31,294 nucleotides of DNA from Penium margaritaceum. Its lineage: Eukaryota; Streptophyta; Zygnematophyceae; Desmidiales; Peniaceae. A program made the translations under genes and the position numbers. Each line of letters begins with the position of its first letter. The first letter of the stretch is position 1. The DNA is taken from positions 98,450-129,743 of the forward strand of contig SZWC01007295.1 of the NCBI GenBank assembly GCA_023375785.1, given 5' to 3'. Under the pieces are notes generated by a model. That model saw nothing but the letters and a program-made list of their open reading frames with translations. It was not told the DNA's origin and searched no databases. This document shows positions 9,048-19,259 of this stretch, in pieces.

Positions 9048-10300
9048 CATTTGAGAAATTAGTATTCTTAAAATGAACATTGAATTCTTGCTTGAACTTC
9101 AACAAAATGGATTATAATGATTCCATAAAATAAAAGTATGTTTATTCACTATGAAAATGGTGATTTGACAAGTGCATACACGCGAGTTAACTTCTAGGGA
9201 ATGAGGATGTTAGAGGAATACTACACATAAGTTATGAAGTGTATAAAAGTGGGGTGATTAACCATAACTGAAATCTGAGCCTGTGGTTGCCTTGGCCATG
9301 GAAACCCCATAATGTTAGAATTACTACATCTTGTGGGAGTGTAAGTGGAATTAGAGCCATAAGCAGCATGATAGAGGCAATTCCCTCTATGATGCCGCAC
9401 CGGACAAAATCTCATGGGTTGTTGTTACATGGAGGAAACATGTCCTTGGTGTTGGACCGTGTTCCATGAGTTTTCACACTTTAAATTTGTATTTTACCTT
9501 TTACTTCCATCCTTGTTTCCCTTCTAAGCTAATCCATATGGTCCTCATTGAGATCTTGTTGAACATCGTATACGTAGTCGTAGAAATGGTTCAAGTACTC
9601 CTAGGAAACTGTGCTTGTGTTAAGTACATCCACAAAATCTGAGAAATATTGGTATAAAAGCATGTATTAGCTTCGTTTCCAATGCTCTACATCACTGTAG
9701 GAAACATTCATTTATCAACAGTGCTTCCAGTCATGACTTTATTCATATGAGGCGTAAGTACTTGCAACTACAACACTAGCCCACAAGCACGCAATGTGCC
9801 TCCTCTGTTGGATATTTTTCCCATAGACATATTCTACGATGCTGCTCCAGACTTCCGCGATGAGGTTTTAACAAATCCCAATCCAAAAGTGGCATTTGGA
9901 GGGCGTGGCCAGTTGTGCACCATGTGAGAAACCATTTGATGGATCCACACACAACCTGCTACTATGTAGTAGTGGCTAGAAAATGGCATGCCATGTCCAT
10001 TTCAAGAGTGATAGAGTGTCCAACAAATCATTCATTCCAAGTTTTCTAGGCATGAATTCCTCATTCAATGTTGAAGTGAGTTCTTGTCAAATTTTTTTCC
10101 ACAAATATGTAGGCTGTTTTCCAGTGTGTTACATGGAAAGTGGCACAATGTTTCCTTGAAAACAAATACTAAGAAATCTGGAACTTTGTTACTAGACACT
10201 TGGAAAAAAACGTAAAATGCATGATGTTTCATGAGTAAATTATAGCCATGACATTTTTTACTTACCCTTACAGTCGGATACCCCACGGTACATGGCCTAG
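9048..10300. other. AT-rich stretch, no gene recognised
   Basis: I see no domain, RNA gene or long frame. The only coding-like piece is a 58-codon open plus-strand frame at 9751-9927 without an ATG start; it contains DIFPIDIFYDAAPDF and ends at TGA. It could be an exon remnant or chance. A minus-strand frame at 10319-10065 continues from the module at 10301-10640 and may belong to it. Confidence 0.3.
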
Positions 10301-10640
10301 TACACCACAGTGGGTCCAAATAGACCTATGGATGGTAGTGGGGAGGACACCACATCGGACAAAAATGGAGCAGCTCAATATATAGGCTCCAGCACATCTC
10401 AAATGGGTCAGCCGGAGGTGGTCCCAGGTTCTTAGAGTCTTAGATACGCTTGATCTTCATCCACTCCACCCATGCATCATAAAGTTCCATCGATGGAGGT
10501 GGTGGGATGATGACTCCCTATAAAACCAATTCTGGTACATCCAGATCTCTTCTCCAAAACGTGGAGTGGGGGCAAAGGACAGCCTTTGAGTGGCATGGGA
10601 TTCGGACAAGGCATGGCTTCAAATTAAGCAAAACAAAATA
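10301..10640 (-). pseudogene. Unclassified coding-like module, copy 1
   Basis: Read on the minus strand, this gives CPHSTFWRRDLDVPE, a TAG, GVIIPPPPSMELYDAWVEW, MKIKRI, a TAA, then PPADPFEMCW, LLHFCPMWCPPH, a TAG and LDPLWC. The copy at 11104-11440 gives matching peptides with mostly conservative changes, so this was probably protein coding. The Met of MELYD is encoded at 10488-10490. Cys, His and Trp are frequent in the second half (MCW, MWCP, LWC), which might indicate metal binding, but I recognise no family. The frame continues below 10319 for about 80 residues without recognisable similarity. The two copies are 806 bp apart, not a multiple of three. It could be a transposon gene or a duplicated gene fragment. 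Confidence 0.5.
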
Positions 10641-11103
10641 GAATTCAAAGTATTCATGGACTTCCCTTTTCTACTAATACTCATAGCTCGGTTCATGCTT
10701 TGAGCATGCCATCGGGTAAGGTTTGTGACTCAATCATGTTTGACAAGGTAAAACTTAGTCTTATCAAGTCCTAAGAAGAACCGGTTTGTGGGGACTATGA
10801 AAATTTCTTCAAACATTTCATCCTAGGCGCTAGCTCATTGCTACATAGAAACCAATAACGGGCGTCACATACAATGACGCACCCTTCTGATTCGTTTGCA
10901 ATGAGAAAGTTGCTTACATAAATCAACACTTGACAATGAATCATTGTGACTGCGGCTTAATTGCATGATTTCTTATGTTTAATGGACAAATCGTAAGAAA
11001 TGCGCCATATCCATGATTTTTCATGTTTGCATCAACATCATATTATATTTCGTCTATCCATAAGTCACAAGACATCATGTCACGGGCTACAAGATTCACA
11101 GTC

Positions 11104-11440
11104 TAACACACCACATTAGGTCTAGATGGATCCATGGCTACTAGTGGTGAGGGCACCATATTGGAAGGCAATGTGGCGGCTTAACACCCAGGATCCAACA
11201 CATGTTTTATGGGTCAATGGGAGGTGACATCCATCCCTTTCAGTCCCACATGTGCTTGATCCTTTTCCACTCTACACACACATCATTAAGGTCCATCGGG
11301 GTGGGTTCCAGGATGATGACTCCCCATGCAGCATCTTTTGGTACCTCCACATCACATGACCATTTCTCGAGTGGTAGCAATGGACAACATTTCAGCGTCC
11401 TTTGTAACCGGCAAGCCATGACTTAGCTTGACATTATATT
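11104..11440 (-). pseudogene. Unclassified coding-like module, copy 2
   Basis: The minus strand reads CCPLLPLEKWSCDVEVPK, then WGVIILEPTPMDLNDVCVEW, KRIKHMWD, a TGA, and in the same frame PPIDP, a TAA, NMCWILGV, PPHCLPIWCPHH, two TAG codons and LDLMWC. Shared with copy 1 are D-x-x-VP, GVII, M[ED]L[YN]D, VEW, IK, P-x-DP, MCW, P-x-WCP-x-H and LD-x-x-WC. The stop-free first half is longer here. The Met of MDLND lies at 11294-11296. Nothing between the copies (10641-11103) is recognisable. Because both copies keep similar residues while nucleotides have drifted, selection on protein before duplication or in the source family is likely. Family unknown. Confidence 0.5.
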
Positions 11441-12339
11441 GCATAAAGAGAAGAGCTAAATTACACAGACTTCTCTTTTTATTGTTGTTGGTAGCACGAC
11501 TTATGTATAAAATGGGCCTTTGTTTTTGGGTTTCCCTCCTATCTCCTCGACGACGTCACTACAAGTCTATCGAAGGTGTGTGGGAAGTACCGTTTGGTGT
11601 ACTAAACACCCATCTCTACATAGGTGTCGCCGATGGCGCTAGCCCATTTCTTGGAAAGGAATATATTAACACATGGCATACAGGATGATGCCAACCTAGT
11701 ATGTGCCAAATTAGGAATCTGTAAATACATGAATTGGCATTGAACGTAACCCAGCATTGACTGGTTTGTGCAACAAATTCACACTAGAAGGTACGCCATC
11801 CGAGTCTTTGCCGCTGATTTGGGGATTACCCACAACTTCTTCACATTGATCCTACTCCATCTGTATTCAAGTGTAAGCAAATAGTGGTAAAACTAGCGAG
11901 CTATTTTTTCTCCTCATGTCCCAGCAAGCATAATTCATCACGTGGGAGCCCGTTGCTTTCTCGTTGTCCATTGTTACATGCGTTACATCATACGCGACAT
12001 TGGCATATCACATACATGGTTCCAAAAACTAGGTATATGAGACTTCCGCCCTTGATGTGATTAGCAAGGGGGATGTTGATATTGGTGGTTTATCTATTAC
12101 TATCAGTAGATACATGGAAGCTAGAGCAATCTCCTTACTCACTTGTAGGGTACATAAAATCCCTTCCAACTCTCTATTGTTTCCTTTGTGTCATTTCTTA
12201 GTAATTTTCCCTTTATACATCCTTTGCTGCATGCAGAAGCTACGTACATCTTCCTTGCACATTTCACAAGGTGTGAGCCAGGTCAATGTGGGTAGGAGTG
12301 GCCCCTTGCTAAGATTTTAGTATCAATTTTTATTGCTAC
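11441..12339. other. No gene recognised
   Basis: The sequence is AT-rich with frequent stops. Small open frames (for example 11428-11688 and 12057-12320, plus strand) show no motif and are not called. I see no repeat or RNA gene. Confidence 0.4.
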
Positions 12340-13210
12340 TGTACCGGAAACCACAGCTATAGCAAAGAATAGGGATGTGTCTTCTAGCCTGGCAGCATCT
12401 ATTACTACAACTATTCTCATACCTGCCAAGATAACCCTTGCTTCTACACTACTAGAATTACTACCTCGCATGGCTCCTGTTGTTACACTACCTTCACTAT
12501 GTTTTTGTGATACTGCTACTTTTACTATTGTCTGCAGCTTCCCTTCAATTACTCAAAGTTCCTATCGTAACTACCTACCACCTCTCACGTAATGTTTATG
12601 GATGATAATGCTGATACTTCGTGTTATTGCTACTACTAATGCAACTACCTATGATTACATTGGCTACAACTACTCTTCATTACTTCTTGCTTTCTCTTTT
12701 AAATTGGCCACCACTACCAGTTGTGGCAGCATTTGCTACTCATGTTATGGCTACTAATGCTACAACAAAGGCTGTTGTTGTGACCGTTAACTTTGCTTAC
12801 CACTGCCATCGTTGGTCCTACTAATTTTGCTGCTGTTACAACTTGTAACGGTTGTTGTTGCTGTCCACGACTATAATTGTTGTAGCTTCTATTCCTTATG
12901 GATGTTGTGGCTCCTGTTACTATTGTCCACGATTGTCATAATTTCTGGTTTTATTATCCCTGACAATGCTAAGATTCATGCTGCCAGCATTGCCATTGCT
13001 TCTTTTTTATAATGGGTGATTACCTTGCCTTAGTTGCAATCATGCTTGTGCGGTCGGTGGTAGTCTCTGACTGTTACATCCGTTGTAACTACACGCTATC
13101 ATTGCGGTGATGCGAGGACCCGTTGCTTGCACTATTACGAAGGCTACTCATATGCTACCACCATTACGTTGTGGATCCTCCTCGGGTGACAGGTGTGACT
13201 CTAACTGCTA
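12340..13210. repeat. Degenerate ACT/GCT/GTT triplet tract
   Basis: Words such as GCTACTACT, ACTACTGCT and GTTGTTGTTG recur with interruptions and give low-complexity Leu/Thr/Val/Ala peptides. On the minus strand they become AGT/AGC/AAC, the same triplet family as 636-1205 but more decayed. This may be an inverted, older relative of that tract. Confidence 0.5.
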
Positions 13211-13777
13211 CCATAGTTGTTGCATCTCTGCTCACTGATGTACTTCAATAAATAAGTACCTATTACTCTAGGGATCCATCCCTTGATGTTATTTTTCTGA
13301 TTTTTTTTTACCAATTTACCATCTATGGTCCTCTTGGCACGATAACCTTTACCATCCACAGTCATGGATATGGTGCTCCTAATTCTTGAAATGATGGATA
13401 AAGGAGGCTTATACTTAGACTCCGTGCTAAGAGAGTGTCAACCATTGGACCACGTAGATAACGTGTTTATTTCTCTTTGTTATTCTATTGTTTGTTTTCC
13501 TCCTTCCCACTAGATCATTGCTAACAATATAGAGAAAAAGAAGGAAAGTAAAAGAAACTGAACCCAATTCCCGTGTTGATTGTTGTGATTAATACTAATG
13601 TAACAATCTATGCTTTCACAACTCTCTGTAGCAACTCGGAGCTACGTCGAGGTTTCCTGCTATAAATAATTAAGCATGGCGTAGGTCAGGATATAAGAGC
13701 CTCTAACAACGTCATTTGTGGGTCCACACTTTTGAATACTTTAAGAATAATTCTATTGTAAGACCGATAGTTCAAAC
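13211..13777. other. No gene recognised; left flank of the gypsy insertion
   Basis: This is AT-rich sequence without coding signal. The segment 13430-13530 (CCACGTAGATAACGTG, then T-rich with TTTGTTTTCC) vaguely recalls the end of a plant Copia LTR, but I cannot confirm it. Confidence 0.3.
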
Positions 13778-13782
13778 CCATG
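13778..13782. repeat. Target-site duplication, left copy (CCATG)
   Basis: CCATG directly precedes the TGTAGCAC start of the left LTR and is identical to 22989-22993, which follows the TTACA end of the right LTR. Five bases is the usual duplication for Ty3/gypsy integrases. Confidence 0.9.
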
Positions 13783-14707
13783 TGTAGCACGACGGGTAAA
13801 CGGGGTGTGAGCCTCTATGGGTGAGTGAGTCCTTGGGACCCGATTGCTCATGGCAATTCTCACAGGTTGGTCGTGGAGATTAACCTCGCTGTCAAGTAAA
13901 GTCTCTCACGAATGACTCCTCTCACAAGTATGCCCCCACCAAGGCCGGGGCGCAGAGTCTATTCTTGTCATAGGGCAACCCAGGAGGGAGGATGGATGAT
14001 ATTATTTTATCCGTCCATTTTTTTGATGGTTTAATGCGGTTCAACTAGAGACATTTCTCTCGTTGAGTCAAGCCGTTAAACTATATTATATTGTCCACGT
14101 GGAAGTCCTACGTTTCCGGCATGATTAGGGATGGGGAGGTGGTGGCAAAATATCTTCACACGTGCAAGGGTATTTTGCCACCACTCGGCACCCCTCGTCC
14201 GATGGCGTGGCCAACACGTACATAAAAACGTGTTTGCCACGCCACCGAGTGGAGGTGGCACTCGGCGGGTTGGTCTCGTCGGAACGCCCGTCAGTGGCCC
14301 CTCGCGAGCCCCCTCTCCATGGCGAGGGACCTCGTAAGGGGTCCCTTGGTGGGGTGGTGGTCCTTGCGATGTCGCATTGGATCATGCCCAATGTGACAGT
14401 GGGGGCCCCGCATAGCCCATCGCGAATATTCACGATGGGCTCACGTTTCGCCGCTCGAGGTCGCGAGACCTCAAGCGGCGGCCGGATAGTATGAGGCAGT
14501 ATCCGTTCGCCCACCTACGAATCAGAAGCTTCTATGAAGCTTCTGGTTCACAGGGCTGGTCGGCGAGGAATTCTCCTTGCCGTCCAGTCGATCGAAGCTG
14601 GGGTTATTCCTGTATTTCGAGACAGAGGACACGGCAGACCATTTTTGGGAATGGTCCCGATCTATGCAATGTAACAAACTGACCTACATTATGCCAAGTT
14701 TTTTACA
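13783..14707 (-). repeat. 3' LTR of the chromovirus (925 bp)
   Basis: On the plus strand it runs from TGTAGCAC to TTTTACA and aligns along its whole length with 22077-22988. In element orientation it begins TGTAA next to the polypurine tract. It is unusually rich in palindromes at 14139-14549, which I list separately. Confidence 0.93.
14139..14549. repeat. Cluster of hairpins inside the LTR
   Basis: Consecutive inverted repeats: GTGGTGGCAAAATA (14139-14152) with 14171-14184, perfect; 14204-14219 with 14228-14243, 15 of 16, enclosed by CCACTCGG/CCGAGTGG (14181, 14245); CATTGG/CCAATG (14375, 14388); GCCCATCG/CGATGGGC around GAATATTC (14415-14440); GCCGCTCGAGGTC (14450-14462) with 14467-14479, 12 of 13; CGGATA/TATCCG (14483, 14500); AGAAGCTTC/GAAGCTTCT (14524, 14536), extending to 14519-14549. 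The other LTR has the corresponding cluster at about 22436-22835, with some stems better kept (GATAGTGC/GCACTATC) and others decayed. Confidence 0.85.
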
Positions 14708-14720
14708 TTCCTCCCCCTCT
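14708..14720 (-). other. Polypurine tract of the chromovirus
   Basis: On the minus strand the bases read AGAGGGGGAGGAA and directly abut the TGTAA start of the 3' LTR. It primes plus-strand DNA synthesis. Confidence 0.88.
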
Positions 14721-14942
14721 ATTGCGAACCGTCCTTGGTTGAGGAGGGTGTAGAGTAGTTGTTGGTGGAAGGAGAAATGTTTTGTTGGTCAACAAAACAT
14801 TCATTAGGTGCATCCATTGGATCATGCGCTATTGCACAGGGAGAGAAGAGCTCAAAAGATTGAGATTGATATCTTTCACGAGCAGAAGATCATTCATAGA
14901 TCAGCCAAGTTCACATACAACGTTTTCATGGCTAACGCTTCC

Positions 14943-15812
14943 TCACCCTCTTGTTAGGAGCGTCTTCACAACCATCAGCCTAGACGTCCCCATGCGTCCG
15001 AGATCGCCACCGTTGTGCTCTTGTTTGTACTCTGACAGGTGAAGGTTCCCTGCGTGGGGCTTGTGCCAGGGTGGTACCCCCGGGGCACGAGTGCGAAAGT
15101 GAGCAGCCTGGTCTTGCCAATAGTCCTTGATCATAGTGGCTGGGACATGACTCTTAGGCTCCCATTTGTTGTGCTCAGATCCACAACCGGCCCAGCTCAC
15201 GAGGTATTCTTTCACAACACGTTTACCGCGTGTACGTTTGCAGTGTTGGAGGAGCCCATGTACCTTGTAGTGACCGTCACTTGCAAGCATTACAGGCGGT
15301 GGCTGAACCGTTCCTGATGTTGCATAAGGTGCGAGAAGACTAACATGAAACACGTCATGGATCTTCATGACCTTTGGTAGAGCAAGGCGGTAAGCAACCT
15401 CACCAATCTTGTGAGTGACCTTGAATGGTCTGACCCACTTAGGGAGGATCTTACTTGCTCCAAGCGTCTTTAGATGCATGTTCTTTGTACTCAAAAGCAC
15501 CTGGTCATCAACAGAAAATGTGACGTCACAGCGACCAGCATCGGAATAGGCCTTTTGGCGTTGCTTCGATACATGGAGGTATTCACGTGCTTCTCGACAA
15601 AGAGTGTCCATGCAATCGGCAAAGGCTTGGGTGAAGGGTACCTGATTCCCGCCACCCTCACGCCTCACCAAGGAGACGGGTACCACCGGATGCCAGGCGT
15701 AGTTCAGAAATAATGGTGTCAACTTCGTGGGTACATGAACAGAGTTGTTGTGGGCAAACTCTGCCGGACTGAGAAAATCATCCCAGTCATCCAGCCAAGG
15801 ATCCACATGCAT
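14943..15812 (-). pseudogene. Chromovirus integrase C-terminus with chromodomain
   Basis: This is the longest open piece of the element, 289 residues after an in-frame TAG at 15813-15815. Residues 1-90 finish the catalytic core region (FAHNNSVH, then the Pro-rich turn). Residues 100-165 are the GPY/F module (VDDQVLLST, ILPKWVRPFKV, IHDVFHVSLLAPY), with Arg where Gly of the name-giving motif is usual. Residues 184-232 are a chromodomain (VHGLLQHCK, KEYLVSWAGC, HNKWEP, IKDYW) with the typical aromatic positions, thought to bind methylated histone tails and steer insertion. The Met used here is internal, not a real start; the piece is in frame with the core upstream. The tail after residue 240 is unlike known domains. 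Confidence 0.92.
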
Positions 15813-15845
15813 CTAGAGCATGTGCTCTAGAGTTTGGTTCATCAG

Positions 15846-16425
15846 TTTAGTCTATCCATCTGTTTGTGGATAAAAGCCAATGGACATCTTTTGGCGGGTG
15901 CCAAAGATCTCACCAAGGGCAAGGGCTTGCCATAATTCACTTGAAAAACACACGTCTCGATCAGAGATAACGTGTAACGGTGGCCCATACTGTGGAACAA
16001 TGCGTGATGTTTCCTCTGCAATGGCATGTGTGGTTGTGGGCATGAAATGCGCCATCTTGGTCAAAGATTCAACGACCACGAGAACGACATCTTGGCCATG
16101 AGGTGTCTCGGGTATGCCAGTGATGAAATCCATGCTCACTTCTTCCCATGAGGAAGTAGGTACTGGGAGGGGCTTCAGCGATCCTGCTGGTGCCTTGTTG
16201 CTCAACTTGTTGCGAATGCACAAGTCAGAGGCTTGGATGTACTTGCGTACATCGCACGGCCATCCAGGCCACCAATAATGCCCTAAGAGTGCCTTTCCGG
16301 TTTCTTCTGCACCAAGGTGGCTAGCTGCTGCTGGGTTATGGAACTAAAAAAGGATCTCATCCCGCAGCTTTCCGGAGTTGGGAAATACCACCAAGTTGCC
16401 CTTTTAGTAGAGACCAGAGGCTTCC
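15846..16425 (-). pseudogene. Chromovirus integrase zinc-binding domain and catalytic core, inactivated
   Basis: Reading down from about 16425, the zinc-binding region gives FHNPAAASHLGAEETGKALL, then YWWPGWPCDVRKYI and SDLCIRNKLSNKAP. The first Cys of the usual CxxC is Ser (TCT at 16227-16229). The core follows: MDFITGIPE with the first Asp, VISDRD with the second, and GFYPQTDG before the third catalytic position. There the frame hits TAG at 15852-15854, and the expected Glu codon is AAA (Lys) at 15846-15848. Other stops are TAG at 16344-16346 and TAA near 16397. The zinc-binding part is present twice because of the duplicated gap flanks. Integrase normally inserts the cDNA into the genome; this copy could not. 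Confidence 0.9.
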
Positions 16426-16860
16426 ACTAGGCTGTATCAGTCAATGTTACCCCGGTCAAAGCATGCGTCANNNNNNNNNNNNNNNNNNNNNNNNNNNNNN
16501 NNNNNNNNNNNNNNNNNNNNNNNNNNNNNNNNNNNNNNNNNNNNNNNNNNNNNNNNNNNNNNNNNNNNNNNNNNNNNNNNNNNNNNNNNNNNNNNNNNNN
16601 NNNNNNNNNNNNNNNNNNNNNNNNNNNNNNNNNNNNNNACATCGCACGGCCATCCAGGCCACCAATAATGCCCTAAGAGTGCCTTTCCGGTTTCTTCTGC
16701 ACCAAGGTGGCTAGCTGCTGCTGGGTTATGGAACTAAAAAAGGATCTCATCCCGCAGCTTTCCGGAGTTGGGAAATACCACCAAGTTGCCCTTTTAGTAG
16801 AGACCAGAGGCTTCCACTAGGCTGTATCAGTCAATGTTACCCCGGTCAAAGCATGCGTCA
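16249..16860. other. Assembly gap: 222-bp identical flanks around 168 N
   Basis: Bases 16249-16470 and 16639-16860 are identical by eye over 222 bp, both ending GCATGCGTCA, and the gap 16471-16638 is entirely N. The integrase frame reads correctly if the copies are merged once. The likely cause is two contigs with an unmerged 222-bp overlap scaffolded with an estimated gap. A real tandem duplication with unknown sequence between is possible but less likely. Confidence 0.9.
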
Positions 16861-17082
16861 TCAAAGTATCCCATGCGGATACATTACAAGAATGGCGTGA
16901 AATGCATCGTCGGTTTTAGTGGTTGGTGTAGGGGGTTATCAGGCTTGGGCACAACCTGCCCCCATACATCTTTCGTGTGAAGGGATCACGTTTGAAGTGT
17001 GGTGAGAACCGTGTTAACCGGAGTGCGACTCAACGGGTCTGCCACAATTGTACGACCAGGTCGGTATTCCCAGTGGAAGTGG

Positions 17083-17126
17083 AATCTGCTCAATTACTTG
17101 CTCCAATCTGCTCAATTACTCGCTCC
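17083..17126. repeat. 22-bp tandem duplication within pol
   Basis: AATCTGCTCAATTACTTGCT at 17083 (22-bp unit) is followed at 17105 by the same unit with one base changed. It lies between RNase H and integrase and shifts the frame by one base relative to a single copy. A single unit would fit the expected length better. Confidence 0.85.
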
Positions 17127-17487
17127 AACGAGCTTTTTGCCGAGAACGGTTGGGTTGTGACTGAAGGAAAACTAGGGAATAGTGGTCTATAACCACTGTG
17201 AATCCACCCTTTGCACCTTCAAGGTAACAGCGCCAAACCTTCAAGGTATGAACTATCGCAAGCAACTCTTGGTTGTCTGTGGTGTAGAGAGTCTCAGCGC
17301 CTAAGAGTTTGTGACTCTCATATGCGACGGGTCGTCCTTCTTGTATAAGGATAGTCCCTATCCTGATGATAGATGCATCACAGAGCACCTCGTATAGTTT
17401 TTCGAGATTCAGGAGTGCAAGGACAGGTGTAGATGATAGGATGATAGGATGACAGGATTTCCTTGACACACACAAATGTATGCTCAC
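17116..17487 (-). pseudogene. Chromovirus RNase H domain
   Basis: A 123-residue open piece carries the RT-linked RNase H. The likely catalytic residues are Asp37 (LCDAS), Glu74 (DNQELLAI) and Asp101 (VIDHYSL). GRPVAYESHKLLGAE matches the family core, with His where Arg is common (YESRKL). RNase H degrades the RNA strand after reverse transcription and cuts at the polypurine tract. The start Met is internal to the polyprotein. The end runs into the 22-bp duplication at 17083-17126, after which the frame is lost. Of all domains this one keeps its active site best. Confidence 0.9.
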
Positions 17488-17559
17488 ACTTACCAGACCA
17501 GGGCTATTTCACGTCTTTTTAGGTGAGAGATGTGATTGGGACGACAAGACTAGAGTAGC

Positions 17560-18420
17560 CTCGCATGAAGCTACGGAATTCATTTTCCTAGCCTAAAAAG
17601 GCTCATATTTTGCTCACATTGGATGGCTGAGGCCAGTCCACAATAGCTTGTACTTTGCAAGGATCCACTCGGATTCCTTTGCTACCAATGATGAAGCTCA
17701 AATACTGCAGCTCAGGTTGTGCAAAAGCACACTTCTCCATCTTGGCAAGAGCTTCTCCTTGCAGAGGATCTTGAGCACAATACGTAGATGTTGAAAATGC
17801 TCCTTATGATTCTTTGAGAACACCAGGATATCATCAAGGTACACGAATACGTTTTTGCCCAACTAGTGGTTTGAAACATCGTTGAAGCGTTGGTAAGACC
17901 AAAACTCAGCACTCGGAACTGATAATGTCACGGATGCATAGGAAACATGGTTTTGGGAACATCTTCTTCAATGATCCAAATTTGGTGATATCCTTGAGCC
18001 AAGTCAAGAGAAGAGAAGACCTTTGCACCTTGGAGTTGGTCAAAGAGATCCTCGATCCTTGGCAAGGGGTAACGGTTTTTAGCCGTCAAGTTGTTCAACG
18101 CACGGTAGTCGACACACATTCGCAAATCTCCATCCTTCTTGTCGACAAAGAGGATAGGAGCTCTGAATGGAGTGCTTCTTGGTTCAATCCATCCCTTGGC
18201 CTAGTATTTCTTGATCTGTCGTTCGACTTCTTCATGCTCGGTAGGACTGAGACAATACATGGGCCGAAACGATGGCCTTGCTCTAGGCTCAAGAGGGATT
18301 GTATGACCAACATTCCGTTCTAGCAGTAGGCCATCCAGTAGTGGACCAAAAACGTCAGAAAACTCTTCGAGGAGAAAACTGACATTGCTCGTGCACGATT
18401 GTGGATCGTCGTCATCTACC
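17560..18420 (-). pseudogene. Chromovirus reverse transcriptase, broken
   Basis: In order on the minus strand: EEFSDVFGPL, HTIPLEP and LSPTEHEEVERQ (to 18201), TAG 18201-18203, AKGWIEP, then [22 protein letters not shown] and [13 protein letters not shown] (18125-17930) with the first catalytic Asp in SSLDL. TGA at 17928-17930 interrupts before LSFGLTNASTMFQ. A frame shift follows; in the new frame VFVYLDDILVFS, near 17820-17855, carries the catalytic YLDD. Another shift leads to GIRVDPCKVQAI in the thumb region near 17640-17690. The enzyme copies element RNA into DNA in cytoplasmic particles. Key Asp residues survive, but stops and shifts prevent a whole protein. Confidence 0.92.
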
Positions 18421-18499
18421 TTACACAGTTGCGCTTGGAATACATTGTGCCCTTTACGCAAGTATCGTTTCACTTGAAGCACTGTAAGGACGGATTGCT

Positions 18500-18995
18500 C
18501 ACTCTTGTGAGAGGGCTTTGAGTGATCCATAGGCAAAATTGTGATAGAACGCTTGCCTTTTTGTACAGTGAGCATCTTTGTGATCCAACTTATGTACGGC
18601 TTGTGCTCATTAAGCCAGGGATCACCCAGAACAACATCAAAATGATCTGTCAAGTCAATGACAGTAAAGGTGACGATTGTTGTGAGAGTTCCTAGCTTCA
18701 GCCTTGCCCAACATGTGTCGAGTACACCGACCTCACGGTCGTCACCGATAGTGAATTTTCCCTCACAATGTGTGTGTCTCAATCTGGGTTGTCTCACATG
18801 AGAGGCACTAATGAATTTTTCATTGGAACCTATGTCAACTAGGACTTGCACGCGCGCCCTAGCCAGATGACTCGCAAATTGCATTGTCATCTTTCCACGT
18901 GAGGAGCGTGTGAACAAGCTCTTTGGAGGCTTGGCCTGCAAGTGGTACACGCAAAAATGCTCTATTCTACGACGTAGCTCAACAGAGTCACCCAC
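18500..18995 (-). pseudogene. Chromovirus aspartic protease, active-site Thr lost
   Basis: The open piece starting at 18995 carries the retroviral-type protease. Residues 51-60 VLVDIGSNEK hold the active-site Asp54, but the usual D-T/S-G reads D-I-G (ATA at 18831-18833), which should abolish or strongly reduce activity. The flap side region (FTIGDDREVGVL) and the second conserved block FDVVLGDPWLNEH near residues 119-131 are present and typical for gypsy elements (DVVLGxxWL). The protease would cut the Gag-Pol polyprotein. The piece is open in one frame into RT until TAG 18201. The N-terminal part before residue 40 is linker; the true domain border upstream is unclear. Confidence 0.85.
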
Positions 18996-19259
18996 TTGCT
19001 CCTACATGTGGTGTCCTTTTTTTACGTCACACAAGAGTTGCCATCTATCCAAGAGTTCTTTCTTGAGAACTGCAAATGTTGGAACTGCAATAGTCACTTA
19101 CGTGAGCGAGTTCAACTTGTGGGCTATATTTGCCAACTCAAGCACTTGGTTTGTTTTCTGTCTTGTGGTTATGATCAAGCAAGTACTGATTTACAAGCAT
19201 TCATCATTGATGAGATGCAAGAGTGGACAATGGCAGGAGAGATACATAGAGTCATTGTC

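Noticed and set aside
14125..14514. Open frames in both gypsy LTRs (also 22418-22955)
   Set aside because: Present on both strands of non-coding LTR, GC-rich and hairpin-filled; not conserved as protein between LTRs.
16427..16714. Open frames running through the N gap
   Set aside because: They consist mainly of unknown bases and mean nothing.
17925..18323. 132-codon plus-strand frame
   Set aside because: Antisense shadow of chromovirus reverse transcriptase.
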